DNA of 64,000 nucleotides from an uncultured Lachnospiraceae bacterium (GTDB lineage: Bacteria > Bacillota > Clostridia > Lachnospirales > Lachnospiraceae). Positions 53,448 through 63,109 of this stretch are shown piece by piece. Positions within the stretch are counted from its first letter, which is position 1, and each line of letters starts with the position of its first letter. The stretch is from contig CATOPL010000001.1 in NCBI GenBank assembly GCA_951802115.1, forward strand, positions 62,001 to 126,000. The letters run 5' to 3'. The notes under the pieces were generated by a model that ran no database searches, was not told the origin of the DNA, and saw only the letters and a program-made list of their open reading frames with translations. Position numbers and translations under genes: made by a program.

Positions 53448-54179
53448 GTGAAAAAGTACAAAGCATTTTTAAAAGAATATCCACATGCATGGACGATACT
53501 GTATTTCGCAGTTTATATCACTTGGTTTATCTGGCTGGAAAGTCGCGCCAGTCTGCCCTACCACGTGATTCATTTCCCTCTGGACGACTATATTCCGTTT
53601 TGCGAATATTTTGTTGTCCCATATTTTCTCTGGTTTGTATATATCGCAGCTGTTTTTGTATGGTTGTTTTTTAAAGACCAGAAGAATTTCTACAGATATA
53701 TTGTATTCCTTTATACCGGAATGACGTTATTTCTGGTCGTGTCCACCTTTTATCCCAACGGACATCTGCTTCGGCCTGCAGGTTTTGAGCGGGATAACAT
53801 TTTTATCCGCATGGTATGTTTTTTATACTGGGCTGACACTTCCACCAATATCCTGCCAAGCATCCACGTGTTCAATTCCATTGCGGCTCATATGGCAGTG
53901 ATTCATCTGCCGGATTTCCGGTACAAAAAATGGACAGTCAGATGTTCATATGTTTTATGCATATCCATCATCCTGTCCACCATGTTTTTAAAACAGCATT
54001 CCTGCGTGGATGTTATTCTTGGAATCGCCCTGGCCGCAGCCATGAATCAGTTTGTCTATGAATCCGGCTTCCTAATTAAAGCCCATGACCTTGTTGGCAA
54101 GCTTGTAAGCGAACACCGAAACCCTTCGCCCTCCTTTTCCAGGAAGATTCATGGCCCTGCCAAAGATGCCGAAATATAA
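53448..54179 (+). CDS. PAP2-family membrane phosphatase
   Basis: A 243-residue, six-helix membrane protein. The PAP2 active-site blocks are LPSIHVFNSIAAH (the PSxH motif) and FLKQHSCVDVILG (the HxxxD motif), as in the inositolphosphotransferase-like PAP2 branch. Substrate may be a polyprenyl or lipid phosphate. It starts with GTG after CTGGAGGAAATCAAG. Its last 108 bp overlap the 3' end of the convergent glycosyltransferase gene. Confidence 0.85.
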   Translation: MKKYKAFLKEYPHAWTILYFAVYITWFIWLESRASLPYHVIHFPLDDYIPFCEYFVVPYFLWFVYIAAVFVWLFFKDQKNFYRYIVFLYTGMTLFLVVSTFYPNGHLLRPAGFERDNIFIRMVCFLYWADTSTNILPSIHVFNSIAAHMAVIHLPDFRYKKWTVRCSYVLCISIILSTMFLKQHSCVDVILGIALAAAMNQFVYESGFLIKAHDLVGKLVSEHRNPSPSFSRKIHGPAKDAEI

Positions 54180-55091
54180 TTTGTAAAAAAGACCTGTATC
54201 CTTTTTCTTAAGGTACTGCCACAGGTCTTTTTTCTTTTGCAGACTTTCGGCCGTACCGGAACGAATCAACATGATAGAGGACACCGTCATCATAATATCC
54301 AGGTAACTTACCATATATTTCCGAAGCTTTGGATTCTGAATAGAACGAAGATCATACTGATCGATCATGATCTTGTTGACCTTGATCTGCTGATCCACAC
54401 GGCCGATCATCACCTGCTCATTCACCGACTGATCTGCACGGCCGATAAAATAACGATACAGATCGATATCCATATAATACAGGGTTTTTACATAGGGCAG
54501 GGGATAATATACAAAAATATTATCTACATAAAAAGTATGCTTCGGCAGTTCCAGTCCGCAGTTCTGAAGCATTCTTGTACGGTAAATCACCGAATGCATC
54601 AGAATATACTGTCCCAGATGAAAACGCTTCACATCACTCCAGGTAAACACCTGATCCTGCGGAAATGCCGTCGTATAACGAACGGTCTTTTTGCGCTTCG
54701 CTCCCTGCTTCTCATAAACATAATTGCAGATCATCATATCCACGGCGCTGCCCTCATGCACCAGCTCCGACAGCTTCTGCAATACCTTGCGGTAACTTTC
54801 GGCATCTACCCAGTCATCACTGTCCACAACTTTAAAATAGAGTCCTGTAGCATTCTTCAATCCTGTATTGACAGCTTCTCCATGCCCTCCGTTTTCCTGA
54901 TGGACTGCTTTTACAATACCCGGATATGCCGCCGCATATTCGTCCGCAATTTCTGCGGTCCTGTCCTTTGCAGAGCCGTCATCCACAATGATGATCTCCA
55001 CCTCTTCCCCTCCCGGCAGCAGCGATTCTATACAGTTTCTCATATATTCTTCTGAATTGTAGCATGGAATTGCTATTGATAATAACTTCAT
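54072..55091 (-). CDS. Family 2 glycosyltransferase
   Basis: A 339-residue GT-A enzyme opening with IAIPCYNSEEYMRNCIESL, the nucleotide-binding VDDGS, and the metal-binding DSDDW (DXD). The C-terminal half resembles bacterial capsule or teichoic-acid-type GT2 proteins. It follows glf at 45 bp, which suggests transfer of galactofuranose or a related sugar during surface-polysaccharide synthesis. Its 3' end is antisense to the last 108 bp of the PAP2 gene. Confidence 0.9.
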   Translation of the reverse strand: MKLLSIAIPCYNSEEYMRNCIESLLPGGEEVEIIIVDDGSAKDRTAEIADEYAAAYPGIVKAVHQENGGHGEAVNTGLKNATGLYFKVVDSDDWVDAESYRKVLQKLSELVHEGSAVDMMICNYVYEKQGAKRKKTVRYTTAFPQDQVFTWSDVKRFHLGQYILMHSVIYRTRMLQNCGLELPKHTFYVDNIFVYYPLPYVKTLYYMDIDLYRYFIGRADQSVNEQVMIGRVDQQIKVNKIMIDQYDLRSIQNPKLRKYMVSYLDIMMTVSSIMLIRSGTAESLQKKKDLWQYLKKKDTGLFYKLYFGIFGRAMNLPGKGGRRVSVFAYKLANKVMGFN

Positions 55092-55136
55092 TATACACCT
55101 CTTATCCTGTTCCCGCGTATCTCATTCATCCGCCGG

Positions 55137-56294
55137 TTACACTTTCGTACGTCCCTCTTTTATCTTATCCGTCAGTTCCAGAGCTTTTATCACCATAGCG
55201 TCTATATTATAATATTTGTACTCCGCCAGACGCCCCAGAAGATATACATTGGGGACTCCGGCAAGAAGTGCACAATACTTTTCATACAACCTTCTGCTCT
55301 CGTCGCCGGCTATGGCATAATATGGAATCTCGCCTTTCGCGCCCGTATAGGCAAACGGATATTCACGTACGATCGTTGTCCCCGGCACTTTCTGTCCGGT
55401 CAGATATTTAAACTCCGTGATACGGGTAAACTTCTCACTCACTGTATAGTTTACCACACTGTGTCCCTGATAATCCTCCTGATCCAGATATTCAAAATCG
55501 AAGTTCAAAGAACGGTATGGAAGCCTTCCAAACCGACAGTCAAACAGTTCATCCACAGGACCTGTATAGATAACTTCTCCTTCAAAAGCCCCGCCTTCAA
55601 ACAGAATCTGACTTTCTGTAAATGTCAGCTTCCTGCGTGCATCTGTGCCTGTTTCTATCGTAATATTTGAATGATCCAGCATGGATTCAAACATGGACGT
55701 ATACCCGTTCAGCGGCATTCCCTGATATGGTTCCTGAAAATACCTGTTGTCATATGAGATCAGTACCGGCACTCTTCCAGTCACTGCAGGATCGATCTCC
55801 TCCGGCGTCTGGCCCCACTGTTTCATCGTATAGTGAAGAAAAATATTCTCGTATACATAATCGGCAATCTGCCGAATCTGAGGATCCTGATGTTCCCGAA
55901 GTTTCAGAATCGGCACTCTGGACTCCATGCCAAACTCCTCTACCAGTTTTTTCTCCAGTATATCAGCCTCTTCTTTCTTATACACCATATGAAGCGTATT
56001 CAGATTAAACGGCACCGGAATCAGCTTTCCATGCACATTTGCCACAACCTCATGACCAAATTCATACCATTCGGTAAAACGGGACAGATAGTCATACGCC
56101 CTCTGCTCCTTCGTATGGAAAATATGAGGACCATACTTATGAATCAGTATTCCATGTCCGTCCTTCTCATCATAGCAGTTACCGCCGATATGGTCTCTCT
56201 GCTCAAGCACCAATACGTTTTTTCCCGACTCAGCCAGCTCTCTCGCCGCCACACATCCGGCGACTCCGGCTCCGATGATCACACTGTCAAACAT
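55137..56294 (-). CDS. glf: UDP-galactopyranose mutase
   Basis: FAD enzyme that converts UDP-galactopyranose to UDP-galactofuranose for surface glycans. The 385-residue protein has the dinucleotide-binding IIGAGVAGCVAARELAE, DHIGGNCYD, HKYGPHIFHT and the C-terminal LGRLAEYKYYNIDAMV. It starts five bases after the mutY stop and precedes the glycosyltransferase. Confidence 0.96.
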   Translation of the reverse strand: MFDSVIIGAGVAGCVAARELAESGKNVLVLEQRDHIGGNCYDEKDGHGILIHKYGPHIFHTKEQRAYDYLSRFTEWYEFGHEVVANVHGKLIPVPFNLNTLHMVYKKEEADILEKKLVEEFGMESRVPILKLREHQDPQIRQIADYVYENIFLHYTMKQWGQTPEEIDPAVTGRVPVLISYDNRYFQEPYQGMPLNGYTSMFESMLDHSNITIETGTDARRKLTFTESQILFEGGAFEGEVIYTGPVDELFDCRFGRLPYRSLNFDFEYLDQEDYQGHSVVNYTVSEKFTRITEFKYLTGQKVPGTTIVREYPFAYTGAKGEIPYYAIAGDESRRLYEKYCALLAGVPNVYLLGRLAEYKYYNIDAMVIKALELTDKIKEGRTKV

Positions 56295-56299
56295 TTTCT

Positions 56300-57376
56300 C
56301 TACCTTTCTTCATACCGTTCCTGTCCCAGCACAATATCCATATATCGTGCATAAGCCGCAAAGGCCGCTGGAATCGGATAATTTTTCTCCGTTTCTTTTG
56401 CATCTACAAAAAACATTCCATCGCAGTCCATATGCTCTGTTTCTTCCAGGCTGACTGCATAGCCTGTCATCTGCCACTCTACATGACTGAAAATATGTCT
56501 GGCACCGGCAAGAGGCAGAATCCGCAGCGGAGAAAGGCCCCATTTCCGAATGTACCCAAGTACTTCCTCCTCTCCAAGACACCCTTCCAGATTCGGAAGC
56601 TCATACATGCCTGCCAGCAGTCCCTTTGCCGGACGTTTGCGAATCGCCACTCTTTCGCCTTCCCGGAGAATCAGCACCGTCTTTTGTTCCAGCCGTCGTT
56701 CTTTTTTCGCTTTCTTCCTGGGAAGTTCATCGACAATTCCTTTTTCTTTTGCCCTGCAGCAAAAAGCAAGAGGACAGATATCACATTTTGCTTTTCCGTT
56801 CGGCACGCAGACAATAGCCCCCAGTTCGATCAAAGCCTGATTAAAATCGCCCGCCCGGTCGCCCGGAATAATGCTTTTTATTTCTTTTTCCAGACTGTTT
56901 TTTACAGACTGCTTCAGGATATCTTCATAACTTGCTTTCACACGAGACAGAACCCGCAGCACATTCCCGTCCACCGCCGGCATAGGAATGCCAAAAGCGA
57001 TGGAACTGACAGCACCGGCCGTATAATGTCCGATCCCAGGCAATGAAAGAATTTTCTCATAATCAGCAGGAAATTCTCCCCTGTACTGTTCCATGATCAC
57101 CCGCGCTGCTTTCTGCATATTTCTCACCCGGTTATAATACCCAAGTCCCTCCCACAGCTTCAGAAGCGTGTCTTCCGGACATTCCGCCAGCGCCTTAACA
57201 TCCGGCAGCGCATTTAAAAATCTTTCAAAAAACGGCTTAACCGCCTCCACTCTTGTCTGCTGCAGCATAATCTCTGATACCCAAACCCTGTATGGATGAT
57301 TGTCTTCCCTCCACGGCAAAACACGGGCATGTCCATCATACCATGAAAGCAGGGGTTTTACAATCTGTTTCAACAT
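56300..57376 (-). CDS. mutY: A/G-specific adenine DNA glycosylase
   Basis: Removes adenine mispaired with 8-oxoguanine. The 358-residue protein has the catalytic Glu in SEIMLQQTRVE, the HhH-GPD region with LPGIGHYTAGAV and catalytic Asp in VDGNVLRVLSR, the [4Fe-4S] cysteines in CVPNGKAKCDIC...CC, and a C-terminal MutT-like recognition domain (about 225-350). First gene of the mutY-glf-glycosyltransferase set. Confidence 0.95.
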   Translation of the reverse strand: MLKQIVKPLLSWYDGHARVLPWREDNHPYRVWVSEIMLQQTRVEAVKPFFERFLNALPDVKALAECPEDTLLKLWEGLGYYNRVRNMQKAARVIMEQYRGEFPADYEKILSLPGIGHYTAGAVSSIAFGIPMPAVDGNVLRVLSRVKASYEDILKQSVKNSLEKEIKSIIPGDRAGDFNQALIELGAIVCVPNGKAKCDICPLAFCCRAKEKGIVDELPRKKAKKERRLEQKTVLILREGERVAIRKRPAKGLLAGMYELPNLEGCLGEEEVLGYIRKWGLSPLRILPLAGARHIFSHVEWQMTGYAVSLEETEHMDCDGMFFVDAKETEKNYPIPAAFAAYARYMDIVLGQERYEER

Positions 57377-57571
57377 CGGTCAGTATACCTCAACTTTCTT
57401 TTGTAACTGTCTGATCCTGCCGTCATCCTGCGTCCCGGCGCGGACGGCCGGCACTCTCCACATTGCAGGATAAGCAGTTTTCATACTCTTTCCACTTGCA
57501 TTTTTCTGTTTTATCGAATAGAATAGGCATATTATCATACAGCAATTTCACTCAGGAAAGGAACTCATCGC

Positions 57572-58204
57572 ATGAGACCAGACAGCATCATTTTAGACAT
57601 TGACGGCACATTATGGAATTCCACCCCCATTGTGGCAGAAGCGTGGAACAAAGCCGTAACAGAAAACAGCAATCTCCCTTTACGTTTTACCGCCTATCAG
57701 CTGACTCAGCTTTTTGGACGCCCGCTGGATGTCATAGCCGACATGGTTTTCCCTGATTTGGAAGCAGAAAAGCGTTATGCGCTGATTGAAGCCTGCGGAA
57801 AACAGGAACATGCTTTTTTATCCGCGTCCACACAAAATCTGCTCTATCCCGGCGTTGCAGATACGATACGAAAACTGTCTAAAAGCTTTCCGCTTTTTAT
57901 CGTCAGCAACTGTCAGTCCGGATACATCGAACTCTTCCTTGAAAAAACAGGACTTTCAGACTGTATTACTGATTTTGAGTGTCCCGGAAATACAGGAGTG
58001 GGAAAAGGTCCCAATATCAGACTGGTTATGGAGAGAAACCGTCTCAAAGCTTCCGTTTATGTCGGAGATATTGAAGGTGACCATGCGGCTGCCACAGAAG
58101 CAGGCATTCCCTTCTGTCATGCCGCCTACGGATTCGGTCCTGTGAAAAACCCTGATTATGTTATTCAGAATTTTTCCGATCTGCTGACGCTGTTTCCCTG
58201 TTAA
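57572..58204 (+). CDS. HAD family hydrolase, phosphoglycolate phosphatase-like
   Basis: A 210-residue phosphatase with HAD motif I ILDIDGTLWNS, a helical cap, motif II IVSNCQSG, the conserved lysine in VGKGPN and motif IV YVGDIEGDHAAATEAG. Similar small HADs act on sugar phosphates or phosphoglycolate; the substrate cannot be fixed. AAAGGAA precedes the ATG. Confidence 0.9.
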   Translation: MRPDSIILDIDGTLWNSTPIVAEAWNKAVTENSNLPLRFTAYQLTQLFGRPLDVIADMVFPDLEAEKRYALIEACGKQEHAFLSASTQNLLYPGVADTIRKLSKSFPLFIVSNCQSGYIELFLEKTGLSDCITDFECPGNTGVGKGPNIRLVMERNRLKASVYVGDIEGDHAAATEAGIPFCHAAYGFGPVKNPDYVIQNFSDLLTLFPC

Positions 58205-58332
58205 GGCTACGTCAAAATATAATCCGAACGCCTGTCATGGACAGCCACTCCTTCCTGACAGGCAGCCAGGACTCCTCGCTCTTGCATGAGCCGCTTCTTA
58301 TTGCAGGGACCGCGGCCCATTCCATGAATCTG

Positions 58333-59190
58333 CTAAGCCCTTTTAAATATCCGTCGGATCCTCTTTTCTGTTTCAAGCAGCGTTTGATCCGGCACCTGCG
58401 CACGTTTCAGATATTCATATTCATCTATTGTTCCCTGTCCATGAGGAACCAGATAGGCCCCGGCATCACTTCCAAGTCCGATACAGGCATGAAGAGATGC
58501 CGCTCTTTTTACCCTTTCGGTCTGAAGTTCCAGATTTTTCTTCACCTCTTCGTCCGGAAAACGCCCGCATCCGAGCAGATTACCTACCGGAGCCAGTGTC
58601 GGAAACCAGGGCGTTCTTTTCTCAGCCAGAAGATGAAGTGTGTCTTCTGACATAAAAAATCCATGTTCCAGGCTGTCTGTCCCCGCCTCCAGAGTCAGAA
58701 AGCAGGTGGTATCCCCGTTGCAGTGAGCCATGACCGCCATGCCTGCATCGTGGGCGGCATGAATCATATATTGTATCTCTTCCTTTGAAAGCCCTTCCTC
58801 TGTCAAAGTTTCCGCATGCGCAAAGTCCAGGATCCCGCTGACCATGATTTTAATAAAGTCCGCTCCTTCTTCTTTTGCCCTTTGAATCAGAGCTCTATAC
58901 TCCGCCCATGTTTCAAACGGATATCCGACAATACCGCCGTAATGCCCTTTCTTGTGGATTGCGAATACAGGCGTACGGTACTCTATCCCATATTCCAGAG
59001 CCAACTCTTTTGCAAACTTTGACACTCCGCTGCCGTCTCCGCCGTCTCTCACAAACAGAACTCCCGCATCCCGACACGCGCAGAGATGTTTCCTCACCGC
59101 ATCTTCGCATACTCCGTGCCTGTGAAGCGCAACTGCAGATCTGTAATTGATTCCGTCCATGATCATATGCGCATGGCAATCACCCAGCAT
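58333..59190 (-). CDS. Amidohydrolase family protein
   Basis: A 285-residue metal-dependent hydrolase of the imidazolonepropionase-like group. Metal ligands are visible as HAH in DCHAHM, the later His residues in VMAHCNGD and SLEHGFFM, and Asp in GLGSDAGAYLVPHG. The N-terminal beta-sandwich of larger amidohydrolases is missing, so this is a compact barrel. The ATG at 59190, eight bases after GAGG, is preferred to the GTG at 59199. Substrate unknown. Confidence 0.85.
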   Translation of the reverse strand: MLGDCHAHMIMDGINYRSAVALHRHGVCEDAVRKHLCACRDAGVLFVRDGGDGSGVSKFAKELALEYGIEYRTPVFAIHKKGHYGGIVGYPFETWAEYRALIQRAKEEGADFIKIMVSGILDFAHAETLTEEGLSKEEIQYMIHAAHDAGMAVMAHCNGDTTCFLTLEAGTDSLEHGFFMSEDTLHLLAEKRTPWFPTLAPVGNLLGCGRFPDEEVKKNLELQTERVKRAASLHACIGLGSDAGAYLVPHGQGTIDEYEYLKRAQVPDQTLLETEKRIRRIFKRA

Positions 59191-59319
59191 TTTTATCACC
59201 TCGTATCTTTCACTCTGTCCAGTTTATCACTTTTCATCCCAAAAGTAAAACGGCAGAAATCTGATGCAGGCGGACACGCATAGCAGGAATAAATGCTCAG
59301 ACGCACTCGGGCATATGAA

Positions 59320-60504
59320 TCATGGATACATAGAATAATCCGCTGTCCGCTCATAAGCCTCCGCGCTTGGATCTTTCATCAGATAAATACGGCGCCACTC
59401 CTTTGTCTCATCATTTCTTGCTGTTTCCGACTGATTCCGATAGAGGAAACTGGTAATCTGGTAACAATCGATCCATATCTCATTATCCCCATCCTTCTGA
59501 GATTCATCAAATATAATCTGCATGCCAAAATGAAGATGCGTCTGATCAATATTATTTGTATCCTCTGTCGTACTGTAACCTGTATGCCCCATATAGCCGA
59601 TCACATCCCCCGCAAGAACCACAGAGCCTTCCTTCAGATCCGGCTGATATGGAAAACCCTGGCGAAGATGCGCATAATAATAGTACCTTTTCTTATCGAA
59701 ACTGCGGATACCAATCCGCCAGCCTCCATACTGATTCCAGCCCATAGCTTCCACATATCCGGATTCCACTGCGATTACAGGCGTACCTGTCTGTCCGAGC
59801 ATATCATGCCCAAGATGGTTGCGTTTATAGCCATAACTTCTTGAGGCGCCAAAATCATCATAATCACTGTATGGGAAGCCTTTGGCAATCGGGCTGAAGG
59901 CTTTCAGGCCATATCTTTTTTCCCATCTTTTACGACCATCTGACGGAACTTCAATCTCATATTCTCCTACCATTCCGCCCAGAACGGCCGAATACACTTC
60001 CTGATAATATGAAAAATATTCCAGATCTTTTACCAGTTTTTCCAGCGTTTCTCCCTGTTCAACCGCTTCTTTGAGCTGGTCCATATACTGACAGACCGTC
60101 CGGTCGCTGTCAAAAGATCCGCCTGTGTATGCTGCTGTATACGCCAGAAGATCGATCCAGCCAATGTGCTGCGCTGTACCATAAGTATTCTTGTCATATT
60201 CATAAGCTTCCGTCATGGCAAATTTGGACACTCCAAAATCAGCCCAGTGTATGTAGTCCTTATTTTCTTCCTCTTCGGGCTCCGCAGTACGTTCCCGAAT
60301 CTCTTTCTCCTCATTCGGGTTGGTATCCTGAAATTTTACTTCCGCGTCATCAGGCTGCTGTATATCTTCTCCTGTACCTTCCAGCCGACTTTCCCTGATA
60401 TTTTCTGCCATCGCTGCTTCCATCTGCGTCTTTTTATCCGACCAGTAAGAAACACCTGCAAATGTCAGCAAAATTAAAATATTAACAAACAATATTTTTT
60501 TCAA
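59320..60504 (-). CDS. M23 family metallopeptidase, membrane anchored
   Basis: A 394-residue protein with an N-terminal helix (about 4-20), an acidic spacer, a helical region and a C-terminal LytM/peptidase M23 domain (about 225-345). The zinc ligands are in NHLGHDM (His and Asp) and QTHLHFG. It should cut peptide cross-links of peptidoglycan on the outer face. The ~35 residues after the domain are low in hydrophobicity and of unknown role. Monocistronic. Confidence 0.88.
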   Translation of the reverse strand: MKKILFVNILILLTFAGVSYWSDKKTQMEAAMAENIRESRLEGTGEDIQQPDDAEVKFQDTNPNEEKEIRERTAEPEEEENKDYIHWADFGVSKFAMTEAYEYDKNTYGTAQHIGWIDLLAYTAAYTGGSFDSDRTVCQYMDQLKEAVEQGETLEKLVKDLEYFSYYQEVYSAVLGGMVGEYEIEVPSDGRKRWEKRYGLKAFSPIAKGFPYSDYDDFGASRSYGYKRNHLGHDMLGQTGTPVIAVESGYVEAMGWNQYGGWRIGIRSFDKKRYYYYAHLRQGFPYQPDLKEGSVVLAGDVIGYMGHTGYSTTEDTNNIDQTHLHFGMQIIFDESQKDGDNEIWIDCYQITSFLYRNQSETARNDETKEWRRIYLMKDPSAEAYERTADYSMYP

Positions 60505-60602
60505 AATGTATCCCTGTTCCGTACCTGTTATTATCCAGTCTATGAATCGTAAAACCGTTTCATACCGGTCGTTTTTTCTCCCGCTTTGTCAGTCGATTTT
60601 AT

Positions 60603-60641
60603 TTGACACACTTCTCAAACTATGATAGCATAATATTATGC
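60603..60641 (+). promoter_or_regulatory. Promoter and palindrome upstream of the cold-shock gene
   Basis: TTGACA (60603-60608) is followed after 17 bp by TAGCAT, which overlaps the perfect palindrome GCATAATATTATGC (60628-60641). Confidence 0.5.
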
Positions 60642-60678
60642 AATCATATGCATGTATATATAGTAAGGAGGTACCAGA

Positions 60679-60879
60679 ATGAACAAAGGTACAGTTAAAT
60701 GGTTCAACAACCAGAAGGGATACGGTTTCATTTCTGATGAAGATGGAAACGACGTATTTGTTCATTATTCAGGACTGAACATGGACGGTTTCAAGTCCCT
60801 TGAGGAAGGCCAGGCTGTTGAATTTGAAGTCGTTAACGGTGCAAAAGGACCACAGGCTACCAACGTAACCAAACTCTAA
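60679..60879 (+). CDS. Cold-shock protein, CspA family
   Basis: A 66-residue single-strand nucleic acid chaperone with RNP1 (KGYGFI) and RNP2 (VFVHY) and the usual start [17 protein letters not shown] precedes the ATG. A terminator lies ~160 bp downstream, so the mRNA has an unusually long 3' tail. Confidence 0.96.
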   Translation: MNKGTVKWFNNQKGYGFISDEDGNDVFVHYSGLNMDGFKSLEEGQAVEFEVVNGAKGPQATNVTKL

Positions 60880-60943
60880 TCCTTATGTGAACATTTGCGG
60901 ATTCTTTTATTAAATATAGCTATAAGTATTTACATCTTCTTAT

Positions 60944-60968
60944 ACCTTATTGAACCTCAGTAGTTTAA
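60944..60968. repeat. 25-bp motif (weak copy 3)
   Basis: ACCTTATTGAACCTCAGTAG and five more bases; matches the two better copies at its ends but differs in the centre. Confidence 0.4.
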
Positions 60969-61037
60969 TGAGAATATATTTTTGATTTGAGAATTATACG
61001 AAAATGACAGAACGGGAATGACAGCATGATGAACAGT

Positions 61038-61068
61038 AAAGGGGTTGTCGCTTTGCGACAGCCCCTTT
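61038..61068 (+). terminator. Intrinsic terminator
   Basis: AAAGGGGTTGTCGC and GCGACAGCCCCTTT form a 14-bp stem with a 3-nt loop, followed by ATTTTAT. Confidence 0.85.
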
Positions 61069-61080
61069 ATTTTATACTTT

Positions 61081-61105
61081 TCGAACTACTAATATTCAAT
61101 AAGGT
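61081..61105. repeat. 25-bp motif (copy 2)
   Basis: The complement of 11169-11193 with two differences; sits just after the cold-shock terminator. Confidence 0.55.
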
Positions 61106-61232
61106 ATACTTATTAACTTTCATTTATAAGTATATTGTCTTGTAAATTTATCAACATACAGCCTGTTATGGTTAACTATTCCTTTAAGTTTCATTGTAAG
61201 GGCCGAGCATGGCGGAGCGCCTTAAAGGTATA

Positions 61233-62384
61233 TTACTCTGTTTCCAGGTATTTTTCGATTCCGTCTGCCATCCCTTCTGCCATCAGGTACTGATAGTCTT
61301 CCGATGCCATATTCAGATCTTCTGTCGGATTCGTCATATATCCCATTTCTATGATAGTCGTGGGAACCGATGCCCAGTTGATCCCGCTCATTGTATCCGT
61401 TTCCCACACCCACTGTTTTTTCGCTCCGGTCTTTTCCACAAATGCATCCAGCACGCAGTCGGACAGAGCGCGGCTCTGGCTGTAAAGTCCGCTGTTATAT
61501 GGATTGGACGAGGTCTGACAGATCGTCATGGCGCCATTTACACTGCTGTCCTCAGAGCCGTTCGCGTGTATTCTGATAAACACATCCGCGCCTGCATCAT
61601 TGGCAACAGCGGCGCGTTCCGCATTGCTGATATTTACATCACTGGATGTACGCACCATGAGTACCTCAAAACCCCGCTCTGTCAGAATTTCCTCCAGCTT
61701 CTTTGCCACCTGGAGCGTCAGTTCATACTCTTTCAAACCGGAAGCCGAGCCTGAGGTTCCGCCGGCCACCTTTGCTTTTGTTTCCGATGAGCCAGGACCT
61801 GTCGGTTCCTTTTCCGAATTTCCTTTCTGCTGATGCCCTGCATCTATGACAACCAGATATCCGGCCCCTGTCCCGCTTCCTTCACTCTTTTCCGGCTTCA
61901 CTTTCAGATATTCGCTTGCCGCATAATATATATGCCCGTCTATGACGATTTTACTCCACTCTCCGTCATCCGCAACTCGTTCTGCCGTCTGACGGACTCC
62001 CAGCGTCATATAAATATCTGCATCTGTTCCAGGCGCTGTACGTACATTCAGGCGCGAAACCGCATAGACTGTCTCTGTTTCCATATCTCCGGAAAATTTC
62101 TCCGGCATTGCCGCCGGCACCTCTGTCTGTTCTTCCGGTTCCGAATCTGATACTGTCATCTCGTCAACATTATCATTTTCCGGTTCGAATTCTCCGGATT
62201 CTGTCTTTTGCTCCTCCTCTTTTGCAGAGCTTTCTTCTGCCGGATCTGATACAGACTCCGATACGTCTGCTTCTGCCTCCGGTTGTTCGGAAACCGCGCT
62301 GTCTGCTCCGCAGGCAGCCATGAAAGCAGTTATTGCCAGCACCGTCAAAAATACTGCCAGCCTTTTTACAAAACTTTTGTACAT
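61233..62384 (-). CDS. N-acetylmuramoyl-L-alanine amidase lipoprotein with SH3 domain
   Basis: Zinc amidase of the Amidase_3 (CwlM/AmiC) family on a 383-residue lipoprotein (AAC lipobox, Cys25). An acidic Glu/Ser-rich spacer leads to an SH3b wall-binding domain (about 100-165) and the catalytic domain (about 172-380) with VVIDAGHQ (His ligand), the Glu in [19 protein letters not shown] (His) and the catalytic Glu in [11 protein letters not shown]. The start is only three bases after the livF stop, with GGGAGAA inside livF, so it is likely cotranslated with the Liv transporter genes. Confidence 0.9.
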   Translation of the reverse strand: MYKSFVKRLAVFLTVLAITAFMAACGADSAVSEQPEAEADVSESVSDPAEESSAKEEEQKTESGEFEPENDNVDEMTVSDSEPEEQTEVPAAMPEKFSGDMETETVYAVSRLNVRTAPGTDADIYMTLGVRQTAERVADDGEWSKIVIDGHIYYAASEYLKVKPEKSEGSGTGAGYLVVIDAGHQQKGNSEKEPTGPGSSETKAKVAGGTSGSASGLKEYELTLQVAKKLEEILTERGFEVLMVRTSSDVNISNAERAAVANDAGADVFIRIHANGSEDSSVNGAMTICQTSSNPYNSGLYSQSRALSDCVLDAFVEKTGAKKQWVWETDTMSGINWASVPTTIIEMGYMTNPTEDLNMASEDYQYLMAEGMADGIEKYLETE

Positions 62385-62386
62385 GA

Positions 62387-63097
62387 CTATTCTCCCAGAT
62401 AAGCCTTTTTCACAGACTCGTCGTCCAAAAGCTCCTGCGCTTTGCCCTCCAGTACGATCTTTCCGGTTTCCAGAACGTAACCTCTGTCAGCGATTGACAG
62501 CGCTTTTTTTGCATTTTGCTCAACAAGAAGAACTGTGGTTCCGCCGGCACTGACCTGCTTGATAATATCAAAAATTTCATTTACAAAAATTGGAGAAAGC
62601 CCCATGGATGGTTCATCCATCAGGATAATCCTTGGTTTGGACATAAGAGCTCTTCCCATGGCAAGCATCTGCTGTTCGCCGCCGGAAAGCGTACCCGCAA
62701 GCTGATTTTTACGCTCTTCCAACCTCGGGAAACGCGTATACACCATCTTCAGAGAATCTTCAATTTCTTCCTTATTACTTCTTGTATAAGCTCCCATTTT
62801 CAGGTTATGAAACACACTCAGAGAGGCAAAAACTCTTCTTCCTTCCGGCACATGCGCCATCCCATAGGACACAATCTTATGAGCAGGTGTCTTCGTAATG
62901 TCCTTCCCTTCGAAGGTGACTGTTCCCGCCCTGGGTGAAAGCAGGCCCGAAACCGTATGAAGCGTTGTCGTTTTTCCCGCGCCGTTCGCTCCGATCAGCG
63001 CGATTACTTCTCCTTCGTTGACTTCAAAGGATATCCCCTTGATTGCCTGGATCATCCCGTAACAGACTTCCAGGTTCTTAACTTCAAGCATAGCCAT
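62387..63097 (-). CDS. livF: Branched-chain amino acid ABC transporter ATPase LivF
   Basis: One of two ATPases of the HAAT importer (236 residues). Walker [10 protein letters not shown], signature LSGGEQQM, Walker [21 protein letters not shown] after Walker B is typical of LivF. It follows livG at 12 bp. Confidence 0.95.
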   Translation of the reverse strand: MAMLEVKNLEVCYGMIQAIKGISFEVNEGEVIALIGANGAGKTTTLHTVSGLLSPRAGTVTFEGKDITKTPAHKIVSYGMAHVPEGRRVFASLSVFHNLKMGAYTRSNKEEIEDSLKMVYTRFPRLEERKNQLAGTLSGGEQQMLAMGRALMSKPRIILMDEPSMGLSPIFVNEIFDIIKQVSAGGTTVLLVEQNAKKALSIADRGYVLETGKIVLEGKAQELLDDESVKKAYLGE

Positions 63098-63109
63098 CTT
63101 CCGTTCCTC

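Larger units (their letters stand above)
60880..61232. other. Non-coding stretch after the cold-shock gene
   Basis: No gene. Holds two copies of a 25-bp motif shared with the MATE promoter region (60944-60968 and 61081-61105) and an intrinsic terminator (61038-61068). Confidence 0.55.

Noticed and set aside
58228-58260. CCTGTCA/TGACAGG inverted repeat between the HAD and amidohydrolase genes
   Set aside because: A 7-bp stem with an 18-nt loop and no T-tract is too weak to call a terminator.
58212-58403. Small minus-strand ORF after the amidohydrolase gene
   Set aside because: Only 63 codons, half inside the amidohydrolase in another frame, no recognisable product.
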